Below are positions 18,036 through 27,005 of a stretch of 64,000 nucleotides of DNA, piece by piece (position 1 is the first letter of the stretch; each line of letters starts with the position of its first letter). Source of the DNA: Berkiella_A sp964633725 (GTDB taxonomy: Bacteria; Pseudomonadota; Gammaproteobacteria; Berkiellales; Berkiellaceae); the NCBI GenBank assembly GCA_964633725.1, contig CAZWHY010000012.1, positions 1-64,000 of the forward strand, in the 5' to 3' direction. The position numbers and the translations under genes are program-made. The notes under the pieces were generated by a model. That model saw nothing but the letters and a program-made list of their open reading frames with translations. It made no database searches and had not been told where the DNA came from.

Positions 18036-19454
18036 GTGACTTATTTTGCAAATTTTACAAAAAACATAAAAGCATTTAGTATATTGACGTGGATGATTGG
18101 CAGTATGTCAACAGCCTATGCCGAGCAGACAATTGTTTTAGACTCTAGCTGTTTGGATACACACAACACAACAATATCAAATCAGTGCATCTCACCCTGG
18201 GTAAATTACCAAGCACTACAACCCATACAACCCGCTAATCAAGAAATGGCCATATACTGGTTAACAGAATCCGCCAATCAAAATTACTATCATGCGATGT
18301 ACCTGTTAGCCCAAGCATATGCTTTAGGCGAAGGGCTGCCTCAAAATCAAGCCAAAGCATTTCAATGGTATCTAAAATCTGCCAAAACAGAGCACCCTCT
18401 TGCCCAATATCATGCAGGCAAACGCTTTCTAGAAGGAAACGGTATTATCTCTGACTCATATCAAGCCTTTTATTGGTTTGAGCAATCAGCGAAACAAAAT
18501 ATTAATACCGCTCAATTCGAATTAGCCAAAATGTATGAATATGGCACCGCCACAACCCCCAATCCAGAAAAAGCCTATGAATGGTATTTGAAATCTAGCA
18601 ACAATCATAATGCGGATGCACAGTTCAGATTGGGCGAAAGCTTCAGACTGGGTATCTTCACTCATATTGATCAAACTATTGCACACTATTGGTTTTGCCT
18701 TGCCGCAAAAAATCAAATGGCAGAAGCGCAATTTCAATGTGGTCATGATTATATCTTAGGGCAAGGCGTTGACAAAATCGATATGACTGAAGGCTTAAAA
18801 TGGTTAGAATCAGCCGGATACCAAAATCATATAGAAGCGCAAGCCATGCTGGGTACATTGTATTATGAACCTTGGGAGGCTTCTACACTGCTTGATCCAG
18901 GTGAGGGGCAGAATTTTGAAAAAGCAAAATATTGGCTGACAAAAGCTGCCAATAATCATCACGGCATGAGTCAATGGAAATTGGGTATGATATATTGGAA
19001 TGCCAATGGAACAGAACAAAATTTCCAACAAGCCACCCGCTACATTGCCATGGCCGCCGACAAAGGCTATGCTATCGCACAAGCACAACTGGGTCTTGCT
19101 TACCAACAAGGTTTCGGTGTTGCCAAAAACTATAAACGCGCAGCCAAATGGTACAGAAAATCCGCTTATCAAAATAATGCTCAAGCACAATATAACTTGT
19201 CTAGCTTGTACTTCAAAGGCCAAGGTCTCAGAAAAAATTTAATTCGCGCTTATAGCTGGTCTGATCTCGCGGCTCAGAATGGCCAACGTGATGCCAACAG
19301 ACAACGTAAACAAATTAGTCATTTACTAACACAAAGACAAGTGGAAAGTGCCCAACAGCTCACTGATTTATTGATTAGAGAGCATAATTTAGTAGGTTTT
19401 GGGGGCTCTGACTCAAAATTATATGGTAAAACATATTTTCCTAGTGGGAAATGA
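18036..19454 (+). CDS. Secreted Sel1-repeat protein (about 9 repeats)
   Basis: The start is a GTG at 18036, beginning a signal peptide that ends near STAYA. A Cys-containing spacer (about 33-60) is followed by about nine Sel1 repeats to residue 430, for example AMYLLAQAYALGEGLPQNQAKAF. The closing segment YSWSDLAAQNGQ resembles the last repeat of the divergent neighbour (SYAWFKLASVGG), as is usual in SLR proteins. The likely role is as a periplasmic or secreted scaffold; the partner is unknown. The stop codon is only 3 bp from a palindromic element that may form its transcript end. Confidence 0.9.
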   Translation: MTYFANFTKNIKAFSILTWMIGSMSTAYAEQTIVLDSSCLDTHNTTISNQCISPWVNYQALQPIQPANQEMAIYWLTESANQNYYHAMYLLAQAYALGEGLPQNQAKAFQWYLKSAKTEHPLAQYHAGKRFLEGNGIISDSYQAFYWFEQSAKQNINTAQFELAKMYEYGTATTPNPEKAYEWYLKSSNNHNADAQFRLGESFRLGIFTHIDQTIAHYWFCLAAKNQMAEAQFQCGHDYILGQGVDKIDMTEGLKWLESAGYQNHIEAQAMLGTLYYEPWEASTLLDPGEGQNFEKAKYWLTKAANNHHGMSQWKLGMIYWNANGTEQNFQQATRYIAMAADKGYAIAQAQLGLAYQQGFGVAKNYKRAAKWYRKSAYQNNAQAQYNLSSLYFKGQGLRKNLIRAYSWSDLAAQNGQRDANRQRKQISHLLTQRQVESAQQLTDLLIREHNLVGFGGSDSKLYGKTYFPSGK

Positions 19455-19457
19455 TAT

Positions 19458-19581
19458 GGAACGGGCACGTAATAACTTATGAGCGTTACAGAATATGTGA
19501 GTGTTTTTCCAATTGAGGTTCATTTAAAGATGGCTTGCTTAATGAGATGATAAAACGGTAAGTTATTACATGCCCATTCCT
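19458..19581. repeat. MITE-like palindromic element, short copy
   Basis: The ends GGAACGGGCACGTAATAACT and the reverse of AGTTATTACATGCCCATTCC form terminal inverted repeats of about 22 bp. The interior, read on the minus strand, matches the left part of the longer element at 38231-38411 (common core AATGAACCTCAAT...TTAAGCAAGCCATC), so the two copies lie in opposite orientation and this one has lost about 57 bp. No coding capacity. Confidence 0.8.
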
Positions 19582-19752
19582 AAGGATTAACATAACGGCT
19601 GCAGTTTTACCGCCACGATTTGAGTCTGCAAAGAGCCAGTTTTTACGACTCAATGCCACAGGCCTCATAGCTCGTTAGCTTTTAGACTCAAAATCGTATA
19701 TTATAATTTTCGCTGTTATAATGACGGCAATGAAATATCAGAGCTGACACAC
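19582..19752. other. Gene-free stretch after the element
   Basis: The 171 bp between the palindromic element and the stop of the leftward ankyrin-like gene hold no convincing open frame. Together with the element, the gene-free region after the Sel1 gene is 298 bp. An AT-rich run around 19690-19730 is present but no promoter can be assigned. Confidence 0.5.
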
Positions 19753-20829
19753 TTATTTAAACGCTCTCCGATTTTTTATCGTTGTTGGTTTGTCGTTAAA
19801 TACATGTTTTGGTTCGTCGTTAAATACATGTTTTGGTTCGTCGTTAAATACATGTTCTGGATCTTCGGTTGATACATTTATTCGAACTTCACTAAGTCTT
19901 TTCAAATGCTCTTGAAAACCTTCTGTTTGATATGCCTTAAATGCTCTTAGTTGTTGATATTTAGGGTAATCTAAAGCACGATTGGTCAAGTTCGCATTAG
20001 ATTTTGAACTGAAACAATAAGCACTGTATGCATAGGCGTTATAAAATAGTTGTGTGTATGTCTTTTTTGGCAGCACATCATCAAGCATACTTACAATTAC
20101 AGTATGCCCATGATATGCCGAAATGGCTCGAAGATTCCAAAGGAAAGTGTCATTACATCGCAAACGATAAACCTTTCTGTCATCATCACGCAAATATTGC
20201 TCGTACAGATAAACACGAAAGGCATTGCCTAATCCTAACCTGGCAAATGCTGTAAGACTATTAATACAGCTTTCATCTTCAAAAGCTTTCATGTCTATGC
20301 CGGCTTGCATTAAAAATTCTGCAGACGCCCTATTACCTTGCATAAGTGATGCTTCCATAAAAGCAAAACCTATATTTTTTTCTTTTCCAATCTCTAATAA
20401 CCTTCTTGCTGGAGCGAGGCCACAATTAAAGTTAGATTGGTTCCAATCAGCAAAAGCAACCATAAGCGCTCTGGGTAAACTAGCCCCTAAGGATATTAAT
20501 TCGTGTATTAACCGATCATCCCCCGTCACAGCGGCATAAAATAAGGCATAACTACCATTGGTTATTTTTCTGGTAATTAAATTTTTTAAAAGTTCAATGC
20601 GATTATTGTAGTAACATGCTTTTTCTATTTTATTTTGAACCACAGTGAGATTGCTGTCGACGCTTAAAAAGAATTCTTTTCTACGTTGTCTATCCCCACT
20701 CAAAGCTTGCTCTAGCTCATGTAATAAAAGCCTAGAGTTTTCTTTCTCGACTATATCTTCAAGAAATGGGGCAGAGGGTGATATTGCATCTTCAAGAAAT
20801 GGGGCAGAGGGTGAATAATCATCTTTCAT
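19753..20829 (-). CDS. Ankyrin-like effector candidate with PSAP repeats
   Basis: The 358-residue product has no signal peptide. Residues about 90-190 look like divergent ankyrin repeats (YALFYAAVTGDDRLIHELISLGA, then FMEASLMQGNRASAEFLMQAG). The N-terminus contains a duplicated segment SPSAPFLED, each copy holding PSAP, a motif that in viral and host proteins can bind the ESCRT-I subunit TSG101. The C-terminus carries three copies of an eight-residue unit (DEPKHVFN type) encoded by a 24-bp tandem repeat, followed by a basic tail (KNRRAFK). Lack of a Sec signal and eukaryotic-like repeats make it a plausible Dot/Icm substrate; this is inference. Confidence 0.75.
   Translation of the reverse strand: MKDDYSPSAPFLEDAISPSAPFLEDIVEKENSRLLLHELEQALSGDRQRRKEFFLSVDSNLTVVQNKIEKACYYNNRIELLKNLITRKITNGSYALFYAAVTGDDRLIHELISLGASLPRALMVAFADWNQSNFNCGLAPARRLLEIGKEKNIGFAFMEASLMQGNRASAEFLMQAGIDMKAFEDESCINSLTAFARLGLGNAFRVYLYEQYLRDDDRKVYRLRCNDTFLWNLRAISAYHGHTVIVSMLDDVLPKKTYTQLFYNAYAYSAYCFSSKSNANLTNRALDYPKYQQLRAFKAYQTEGFQEHLKRLSEVRINVSTEDPEHVFNDEPKHVFNDEPKHVFNDKPTTIKNRRAFK
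19789..19860. repeat. 24-bp tandem repeat, three copies
   Basis: Three nearly identical 24-base units (core TACATGTTTTGGTTCGTCG) encode the C-terminal HVFNDEPK repeats of the ankyrin-like protein. Copy number is likely to vary between strains by slippage. Confidence 0.85.
20756..20815. repeat. 30-bp direct repeat, two copies
   Basis: Two adjacent copies of a segment containing TCTTCAAGAAATGGGGCAGA encode the duplicated SPSAPFLED near the N-terminus of the ankyrin-like protein. Confidence 0.8.
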
Positions 20830-21326
20830 AAATCAATAACCTAAATATTTTCTATAATAACTTGTTCGTGTACATGCAACTTTGTCATCAACATAACTTT
20901 GATCATTATACTCATTTTGGGCAATTTAGCAACTAACATGTTAGCGACTGTTGGCGACACGCTAATTGTCCCCCCTAAACTTACTCTATGTTGCTGATAA
21001 ATATGGAGATGGTTATGAAACCAGCAAAAGTTATGCAGGAGGTACGTGTCATGCGATTTAAAGAAATTTACAGTAGATGGGAGACCAAAACGTTAACAGT
21101 TGAAGATCTGCTGATATATTGAGTGTACATAAACGCACTTTTCAAGGTCAATGTAGGAAATATACGGAAAAACACTAGATTTTAAATTTCGCACCAGGGA
21201 CCAACTAACCACAACAGAAAATTATTGCAAATACATGTGTTTCTGATAATGCATCGTAATTTCTAATCCCGAAAGAGCGGAGCGAATCAGATAATAAGCA
21301 TTTTTATGATAAAATAAAGTTATTAT
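20830..21326. other. Intergenic region with transposase remnant
   Basis: Apart from the transposase pseudogene at 21003-21178 no gene is visible. The part before it (20830-21000) is the divergent upstream region of the ankyrin-like gene; the part after (21180-21326) is the dinB leader. No LexA-type CTGT...ACAG operator was recognised upstream of dinB. Confidence 0.5.
21003..21178 (+). pseudogene. Frameshifted remnant of an ISNCY-type transposase
   Basis: The first frame reads MRFKEIYSRWETKTLTVEDL and then hits a stop. Shifting frame by one base near 21108 restores ADILSVHKRTFQGQCRKYTE before a second stop. Together these match the N-terminal helix-turn-helix of ISNCY/IS1202-type transposases (MKFEEVYGRWQ-x-K-R-L-T-x-E-E-A-A-x-x-L-G-V-x-x-R-T-F-R). 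The catalytic part is missing. It is a short fossil of an insertion sequence next to the effector-like genes. Confidence 0.75.
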
Positions 21327-21350
21327 TTGTGTGAATATTTAGAGCAAGCA

Positions 21351-22415
21351 TTGAGCCTTAACATCCGAAAAATCATTCATATTGATATGGATTGTTTTTA
21401 TGCCCAGGTCGAAGAACGAGAGAACCCCAAGCTAAAAGGCAAGCCTATTGCGGTGGGCGGATATTCTAATCGAAGAGGCGTACTTTGCACTAGTAACTAT
21501 ATCGCTCGCCAATACGGCGTACGAGCCGCCCTCCCCACTCAAATGGCTTTACAGAAATGTCCTGACTTAATCGTTGTGCCTCCTAACTTTGAGCTATATA
21601 AAGAAATATCTCAAAAAATTAAAATCATATTTTCAGAATATACCGATTTAATTGAGCCACTCTCTTTAGACGAAGCCTACTTAGATGTCACACATAATCA
21701 AAACTGTCATAACTCCGCCACATTGCTGGCTCGTGACATTAGGCAAAAAATTTGGCAAGAAGAAAATCTTACCGCTTCTGCCGGCATTTCCTCTAATAAA
21801 TTTTTAGCCAAAATCGCAAGTGATTGGAAAAAACCCAATGGACAGTTTACGATTCCACCAGAAGATATTAGTCAGTTTGTTTTAAGCTTAGATATCAAGA
21901 AAATTTTTGGTGTGGGACCTGTTATGGCCAAAAAACTAAATGATATGAGTATCTACCAATGCTCTGATTTACAAGATTTTAGCTTAACACAATGCATTCA
22001 AAAATTCGGCAAAATGGGCGCTATGCTATACGAGAGATCACGTGGCATAGACACCCGAGAAGTGATTAGTCATCGCGAGCGCAAGTCTTTAAGCGTTGAA
22101 GAAACCTATGAACATGATTTAGCCAATTTAGACGCATGCTTACAACACATACCTGATTTGATACGAAAATTAACACAACGCCTAACCAAAGCAAACAACC
22201 AAAATAAAATTTATAAATTATTTGTGAAAATTAAATTTTTTGATTTTAGCCAAACCACGGTAGAACATATCAATAGTATTATTAACCAAAGCGCCTATGA
22301 GTCCCTACTCAAAGAAGGCTTTGCCAGAGGGAACAAAGCCGTTAGGTTATTAGGGTTAGGCGTTCGCTTCAAAGAAAAAAAAGAGAACGACTTTGAACAG
22401 CTCAGCCTACTATAA
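21351..22415 (+). CDS. dinB: DNA polymerase IV (DinB)
   Basis: This is a Y-family translesion DNA polymerase. The catalytic N-terminus has HIDMDCFYAQVE with the first metal-binding Asp, RGVLCTSNYIARQYGVRAALP, and EPLSLDEAYLDVT with the DE pair. The helix-hairpin-helix region KIFGVGPVMAKKLNDM and a little-finger domain follow. The frame is open from a TTG at 21327; a second TTG at 21351 gives MSLNIRKIIHIDMD, nearer the usual family start, so I prefer it at 354 residues, but this is unsure. It lacks the classic QLxLF clamp-binding tail, ending instead in FEQLSLL, which could serve the same purpose. Confidence 0.93.
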   Translation: MSLNIRKIIHIDMDCFYAQVEERENPKLKGKPIAVGGYSNRRGVLCTSNYIARQYGVRAALPTQMALQKCPDLIVVPPNFELYKEISQKIKIIFSEYTDLIEPLSLDEAYLDVTHNQNCHNSATLLARDIRQKIWQEENLTASAGISSNKFLAKIASDWKKPNGQFTIPPEDISQFVLSLDIKKIFGVGPVMAKKLNDMSIYQCSDLQDFSLTQCIQKFGKMGAMLYERSRGIDTREVISHRERKSLSVEETYEHDLANLDACLQHIPDLIRKLTQRLTKANNQNKIYKLFVKIKFFDFSQTTVEHINSIINQSAYESLLKEGFARGNKAVRLLGLGVRFKEKKENDFEQLSLL

Positions 22416-22438
22416 TACCTATAGTATTCGCATTATTC

Positions 22439-25078
22439 TTAACCTATCCCTGTAGGTTTTTTTGTTGTCTTGACAGAGGGGGGCTCTATCGTCTTAGTCT
22501 GATTAAGCAAATTACGATTACCTTTTTCTCTTTTTAATAATCCTCTCTGCGGCGTAAGTGGGTTCTTCGGCAATTGTCCCATGCCCGCTTGTCTTTTTAA
22601 AGGACCGTGAGGATTAGAATGTTCTTGCTCTCTTTCTGCGCTTTCTTGTAACTTTGGCGGCGTCTGATTCAAAGCATCATCATCCTCTTCTTCACTCTGT
22701 GAGCCTAATGCGCTTTCCACATTTGCATCACTTCTTGAGCTCTCTCCATCTGAGATTCTTGATGAACTGCCTGCTCCATATTCTGCACCAAAAGAGCTAT
22801 CTCTAATACTAGTAGCAGAGTCCAAGAGTCTATGTAAATCTTGTCTGGACATGGTTTTTAGCATTATATCTTTAATTTGTTCAGCTTTAAATTCAAGTTC
22901 TTGCGCGCTCATTGGTTCCTGTTTCAACTCAGATACTGCATCATGATCAAGTCCGGCTTTACCTTTGTCCCTATTTATGGGGGGTACAATAAAAGGTGAT
23001 AAATCACTTAGTCTATCGCCTTTTTTAAGAGTCCATGGCATGCCTCTAGTGCAAACTTTCTCGGGAGAAATTATTCGAATATCACGCTGATATCCCTGCA
23101 TGCTTCCACGTCTTCCACGCGATACAACGGTGGCAATTGGGTTAGTGGCACCTTGCCCCCTACTGATAATGTCTAAGTATTTTTCCTTGGAACTTAGTTT
23201 TTTGCTAGCACTTGCAATTTCCTCAGGCTGGATATCTCTTCCTTTTTTAAAGTGCAAAAAATTTGCGGCAGGATCATGGCCAAGCGTGGGATCTGTGTGT
23301 GGATTAAAAAGTGAACTTGCAGCTGGTTTGAGTGATTTAAGGGCTAGCAAGATATCATCAAAGACATTCTGCTTATCGAGTATTTCATCTCCCATCTCAT
23401 TGGTTGCTTTTATTTTTATAGTGGCTTGGAAGCGACCTTGGTTTTCGGCTTTTTGCGTTTCTATTGCTAGTAAAGCCTCTATACAGTCAGCTATTATCTG
23501 ATCACGCTGTAAATTTTGTGGAGATTCACTTGATGATGAACCGCCGTGTTCCTCAGACTTTCTTTTATTGTACTCTTGCACCACCCTATCGGGGATTGAC
23601 TGTCTATACTCTAAAGAAGTCTTTTTTAATACTTCCACGGATATTCTTTCATTTGTATTTGTTAACAGGTGGCGACCAATCAAATGGTCACCAGTAAGTG
23701 ATACAACATCGCCCTCAACCTTTACTTCGGAAATATTAACTGATAAAAGTTTATCATGGTCAAAATTATCTTGCTCATGGGTCGTTAGTATGGCAAAACA
23801 ATCTCCTATTTCCGCGAGCGATTCATCTAACATGCTAACATTCAAACCCACTACGGATACTTTGCTGACAGACCCAATCCCAGAAAACTTTTGTCCCATT
23901 TTTTCACGGTTCATTAGGAAATTTTCATTTGTGGCCACAGCTGCACGTCTATAGTCATCATCAGAAACATTACTATCAGAAAACATATTAGCTTGTTTTA
24001 ATAAATTTTCTATCTCTTCTTCAGATATATTATCGTTGTGATTATAATCATAATATGCTTGCAAGAATTCACTAAAAAAACGATTAGCCAAAGAACCACC
24101 TAAGCTATGACCTACTGTTGTCATGCTTATTTCCGCATCTTTGTATTTTTCTTGTTGTTTTAATCCAACAATAAGATTATTAACACTTTCTAAAAGCTGG
24201 AGGCAATTTGAATCCATGACACGTTTACCTGCGCCTCCTGCCTCAAGATCCATAATGAATGAGTCAGGACATTGTGAACCTCTGAATGCAATTTTAATAT
24301 CTATCATTTTATTCTTCGGTGCTTCCCACGGCGTGAATGCGTAACAAACAAGTCCCATATCATTTGCAAGTTCATGTACTTGATATAACCTTTTTTTGCC
24401 TTCATCGTCAAATAGGGGAATTAAGCTTCCATTAGCTAGATTTTTGTATATAATTTCTTTTGCAATGAAAGCGTTAGATGCTAGTTTAATGGCATCTTCC
24501 CTATTATCAATTGCGTTTGAATATGCGCTGTCAGTAGTAGCATCCCCCATATATTTATTTTGGACTACAGTAACTTTATCTAATATTTTTGCATGATTTA
24601 CAAAATTTTCATTTATCACCAAAGGTCTACCATTATCTGATATGTCTAAAGTTTTACTATTTATCTGTTCAACTAAAGTATGCGCCATTCCACCAACTTG
24701 TTCGTAAAAATTCAAGCAAGATTTCCCATTTTTTCCTCTTACTCTGCCTTTTTTTATTTTATTATCTTCCATCAAGTATAGGCTTTGCTCCAGAACAGGT
24801 ATATCTTCATGCGTTAATTTTGCTAGGTATGCCATTAATAAAGCTCTAGCATCATAAAGCTCAAGCTGATGTTCCTCACCACTCTCAAAGTATTCTCTCA
24901 GTAATACTTGTTTATCATCACTAGTTAGTAATTTCATACCCTCTAAAAAAATCTGATAATCCTCTGGAGAGATTGGCTCATTATCATCTGTATTAATTAC
25001 TCTTGCTAATATTTTATTAAAACCTTCTAAGGCTTCTTGTTTTTGTCCTACTTCGAGATCAACATCTGAACTTGACAT
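22439..25078 (-). CDS. Large lipase-motif protein, effector candidate
   Basis: The ATG at 25078 follows TAGGTG at good spacing; an in-frame GTG at 25090 is possible. The 879-residue product has no signal peptide or membrane segment. Residues 255-330 look like a class 3 lipase/alpha-beta hydrolase: an IKIAFRGSQ strand like the oxyanion FRGT of that family, then TTVGHSLGGSLANRFF with the nucleophile Ser at about 325. A likely catalytic Asp and His are not obvious. The C-terminal 350 residues are low-complexity, acidic and Ser-rich, ending in a basic tail (GLLKREKGNRNLLNQTKT) that resembles the tail of the RhoGEF-like neighbour. A Dot/Icm-delivered phospholipase is a reasonable hypothesis. Confidence 0.75.
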   Translation of the reverse strand: MSSSDVDLEVGQKQEALEGFNKILARVINTDDNEPISPEDYQIFLEGMKLLTSDDKQVLLREYFESGEEHQLELYDARALLMAYLAKLTHEDIPVLEQSLYLMEDNKIKKGRVRGKNGKSCLNFYEQVGGMAHTLVEQINSKTLDISDNGRPLVINENFVNHAKILDKVTVVQNKYMGDATTDSAYSNAIDNREDAIKLASNAFIAKEIIYKNLANGSLIPLFDDEGKKRLYQVHELANDMGLVCYAFTPWEAPKNKMIDIKIAFRGSQCPDSFIMDLEAGGAGKRVMDSNCLQLLESVNNLIVGLKQQEKYKDAEISMTTVGHSLGGSLANRFFSEFLQAYYDYNHNDNISEEEIENLLKQANMFSDSNVSDDDYRRAAVATNENFLMNREKMGQKFSGIGSVSKVSVVGLNVSMLDESLAEIGDCFAILTTHEQDNFDHDKLLSVNISEVKVEGDVVSLTGDHLIGRHLLTNTNERISVEVLKKTSLEYRQSIPDRVVQEYNKRKSEEHGGSSSSESPQNLQRDQIIADCIEALLAIETQKAENQGRFQATIKIKATNEMGDEILDKQNVFDDILLALKSLKPAASSLFNPHTDPTLGHDPAANFLHFKKGRDIQPEEIASASKKLSSKEKYLDIISRGQGATNPIATVVSRGRRGSMQGYQRDIRIISPEKVCTRGMPWTLKKGDRLSDLSPFIVPPINRDKGKAGLDHDAVSELKQEPMSAQELEFKAEQIKDIMLKTMSRQDLHRLLDSATSIRDSSFGAEYGAGSSSRISDGESSRSDANVESALGSQSEEEDDDALNQTPPKLQESAEREQEHSNPHGPLKRQAGMGQLPKNPLTPQRGLLKREKGNRNLLNQTKTIEPPSVKTTKKPTGIG

Positions 25079-25162
25079 ACGAGCATACACCTAAAATTAA
25101 ACCTTCATATTGGTAGTGTACTAACTTATGTGTGGATTTTCAACTTTTCTTCTGTTTATATA

Positions 25163-25212
25163 ATTTTAGCCAAACCACGGTAGAACATCTCAGTAGTATT
25201 AGCATTATTCTT
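25163..25212. repeat. Duplicated fragment of the dinB 3' region
   Basis: The 26 bases from 25163 are identical to dinB 22243-22268 (ATTTTAGCCAAACCACGGTA and on). They are followed by TAGTATTAGCATTATTCTTA, which matches the sequence just past dinB at 22423-22441 with one change. The intervening 150 bp of dinB are missing. This marks a segmental duplication that carried a dinB end next to the 3' end of a second effector-like gene. Confidence 0.85.
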
Positions 25213-26863
25213 AATCTTTTCTTTTAGGTCTTTTGGTTGTCACTTTAGTCTTAGGCTGACCAAGCAATTCCCCACGATTTTTTTGCACTAAATTCCGTGT
25301 TGCTTCTGTTCTTTTTAATAGAGCTCTACGAGGCGCTATTGCCGGTACTCTTGGAACAGGAGGGGGCGCTTTTAATGGAACAGGAGGGATTGTTCTTGAA
25401 CTTGAGGCTTCTTGCGTCTGGTTAAAATCTCTTGGCTTAACATTTTCTTTATTTGGTTCCCTTCTTTTCCAAGGCACTCGCTCAATTTTTCCCTCAACGG
25501 AGTGGCCTGCTTGCGCTGCACTTTGAACCTCTCTATTTTGCTTTTGCTCTTTAGCCGCACTTGATGGGGCAACTCGACTCCAACCATGATCCCTTGCAGG
25601 TAGTGGCGGTAAATCTGCACGATTGTCCCTTGGAGGTAGTGGCGGTAAATCTGCACCATTGTCCCTTGGTGGTAGTGGTGGTAGTGGTGCTAGTGGTGGT
25701 AACCCTGGTAGCATCTCTGCACCTTCACCTTTAGCGGGGGCTTGCTCTCCTTCCAGAAAATTTCTCAATGCCTGATTACTCTGAACGGTATGTCGTTTCA
25801 TCATTTCCGTCTGATCTTGAAAAACATCCCAAGCCGCTTGATGCTCAGGAAAAATAGGGGCTGAATTATCTTTATTCGAAATAGATTCAAATACCGCTTT
25901 CATCAATATCGGATGTCGCCCGACTCGTTGAAACGGCATTCCCATATAGGCATACAAACCTCTTTGATCCATACTTTCAAATGTACTGTTTAATTTGGCA
26001 ATGGCAGGCGATTGATCTTGAGAAAACCTTTGGATTTCTTCTTGGTCAATTTGTGTTTTCAAAATAGAGGCGTCTGTCAATAAGGCATAGTATTTTTGAA
26101 CCGCGCGCTTAGCTTGCGGCGTCATCAATACGCTGGGATCATCCATTGCTTGTTTAAATAATGGCGATACAATTTTAGACTGGTCAAGAAGATTACCACT
26201 GATTCCAATGAACTCAGCCATTTTTGGATACTCATTCTCTTTCAACGTCCTCACAAAACTATGCTGGGCAGACATAACAGTCAATTTTGTCATATCTTGT
26301 TTAAACGTTTCCTCTGAATCTGCAAGCTCTTGTTTGGTCTTAACATAATTTCGCATCACTCTTTCTTTGTTGACCACTTCCATTTCGCGCTCTATAATAG
26401 GTTGAACTTCCAGCTCATTTCCCAAGCCCACTAGCAAACTATCGGTATTGTCGATTAAACCTGATATTTCCGCTATTTTGCCACCACTTTTTCTTCTCAT
26501 TTTTTCGTACGCAGGGTTTGTTTTTAAGGCTGTCATTTTGCCAAAAGAACTACGCTTTTTGTCTTTAAATTCTGCTGACAATCTTATGATTTCGGTCAGT
26601 TGTTCTGACTTAATCACACCATTTGCTTTTGCCATATTTACAATCGCATCTAATTTTAATTTTAATTCATTTGCCAATTCACATAACTCAGAGACCTCCC
26701 CTAAGTAACTTGCGCCTTCTACCTCCAAGCCTGGACTCGGTGCGGCCTGAGCATCTAATTTTGCAATTAAATTTGCCTTCCCAATGAGTTTGTCTAGTTT
26801 TTGAAGCTCTTTTTGTTTTTGCTTTAATGCTAAAAAAATATCTGGTGATGAAATGGATGGCAT
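25211..26863 (-). CDS. RhoGEF (DH)-like effector candidate with SH3-ligand repeats
   Basis: The 550-residue product has no signal peptide. Residues about 173-360 resemble a Dbl-homology domain. An opening helix ELADSEETFKQDMTKL matches the first conserved block of DH domains (E-L-x-x-T-E-x-x-Y-x-x-D-L), and PFQRVGRHPILMKAV at 310-324 matches the third block (P-x-Q-R-x-x-R-Y-P-L-L-L-K). A Pro-rich stretch (390-424) holds three repeats of PPLPPR or PPLPAR, class II SH3-ligand patterns. The C-terminus is basic (TKRPKRKD). DH domains activate Rho-family GTPases in eukaryotes; a bacterial copy beside a Dot/Icm system suggests host GTPase control. The tail is shared with the upstream lipase-like gene. 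Confidence 0.75.
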   Translation of the reverse strand: MPSISSPDIFLALKQKQKELQKLDKLIGKANLIAKLDAQAAPSPGLEVEGASYLGEVSELCELANELKLKLDAIVNMAKANGVIKSEQLTEIIRLSAEFKDKKRSSFGKMTALKTNPAYEKMRRKSGGKIAEISGLIDNTDSLLVGLGNELEVQPIIEREMEVVNKERVMRNYVKTKQELADSEETFKQDMTKLTVMSAQHSFVRTLKENEYPKMAEFIGISGNLLDQSKIVSPLFKQAMDDPSVLMTPQAKRAVQKYYALLTDASILKTQIDQEEIQRFSQDQSPAIAKLNSTFESMDQRGLYAYMGMPFQRVGRHPILMKAVFESISNKDNSAPIFPEHQAAWDVFQDQTEMMKRHTVQSNQALRNFLEGEQAPAKGEGAEMLPGLPPLAPLPPLPPRDNGADLPPLPPRDNRADLPPLPARDHGWSRVAPSSAAKEQKQNREVQSAAQAGHSVEGKIERVPWKRREPNKENVKPRDFNQTQEASSSRTIPPVPLKAPPPVPRVPAIAPRRALLKRTEATRNLVQKNRGELLGQPKTKVTTKRPKRKD

Positions 26864-27005
26864 TATAAACCTCTAAGTCAATAAAATTACTGTATAAAAC
26901 AGTTAGCGATAAAGGTTAGACTGTATACACTGGAAAAAGTTTCATCTAATATGTGACAATACACGTAATGAATTAAAGTAAGAGCCAGATTGGAGCAGTT
27001 AAAAG

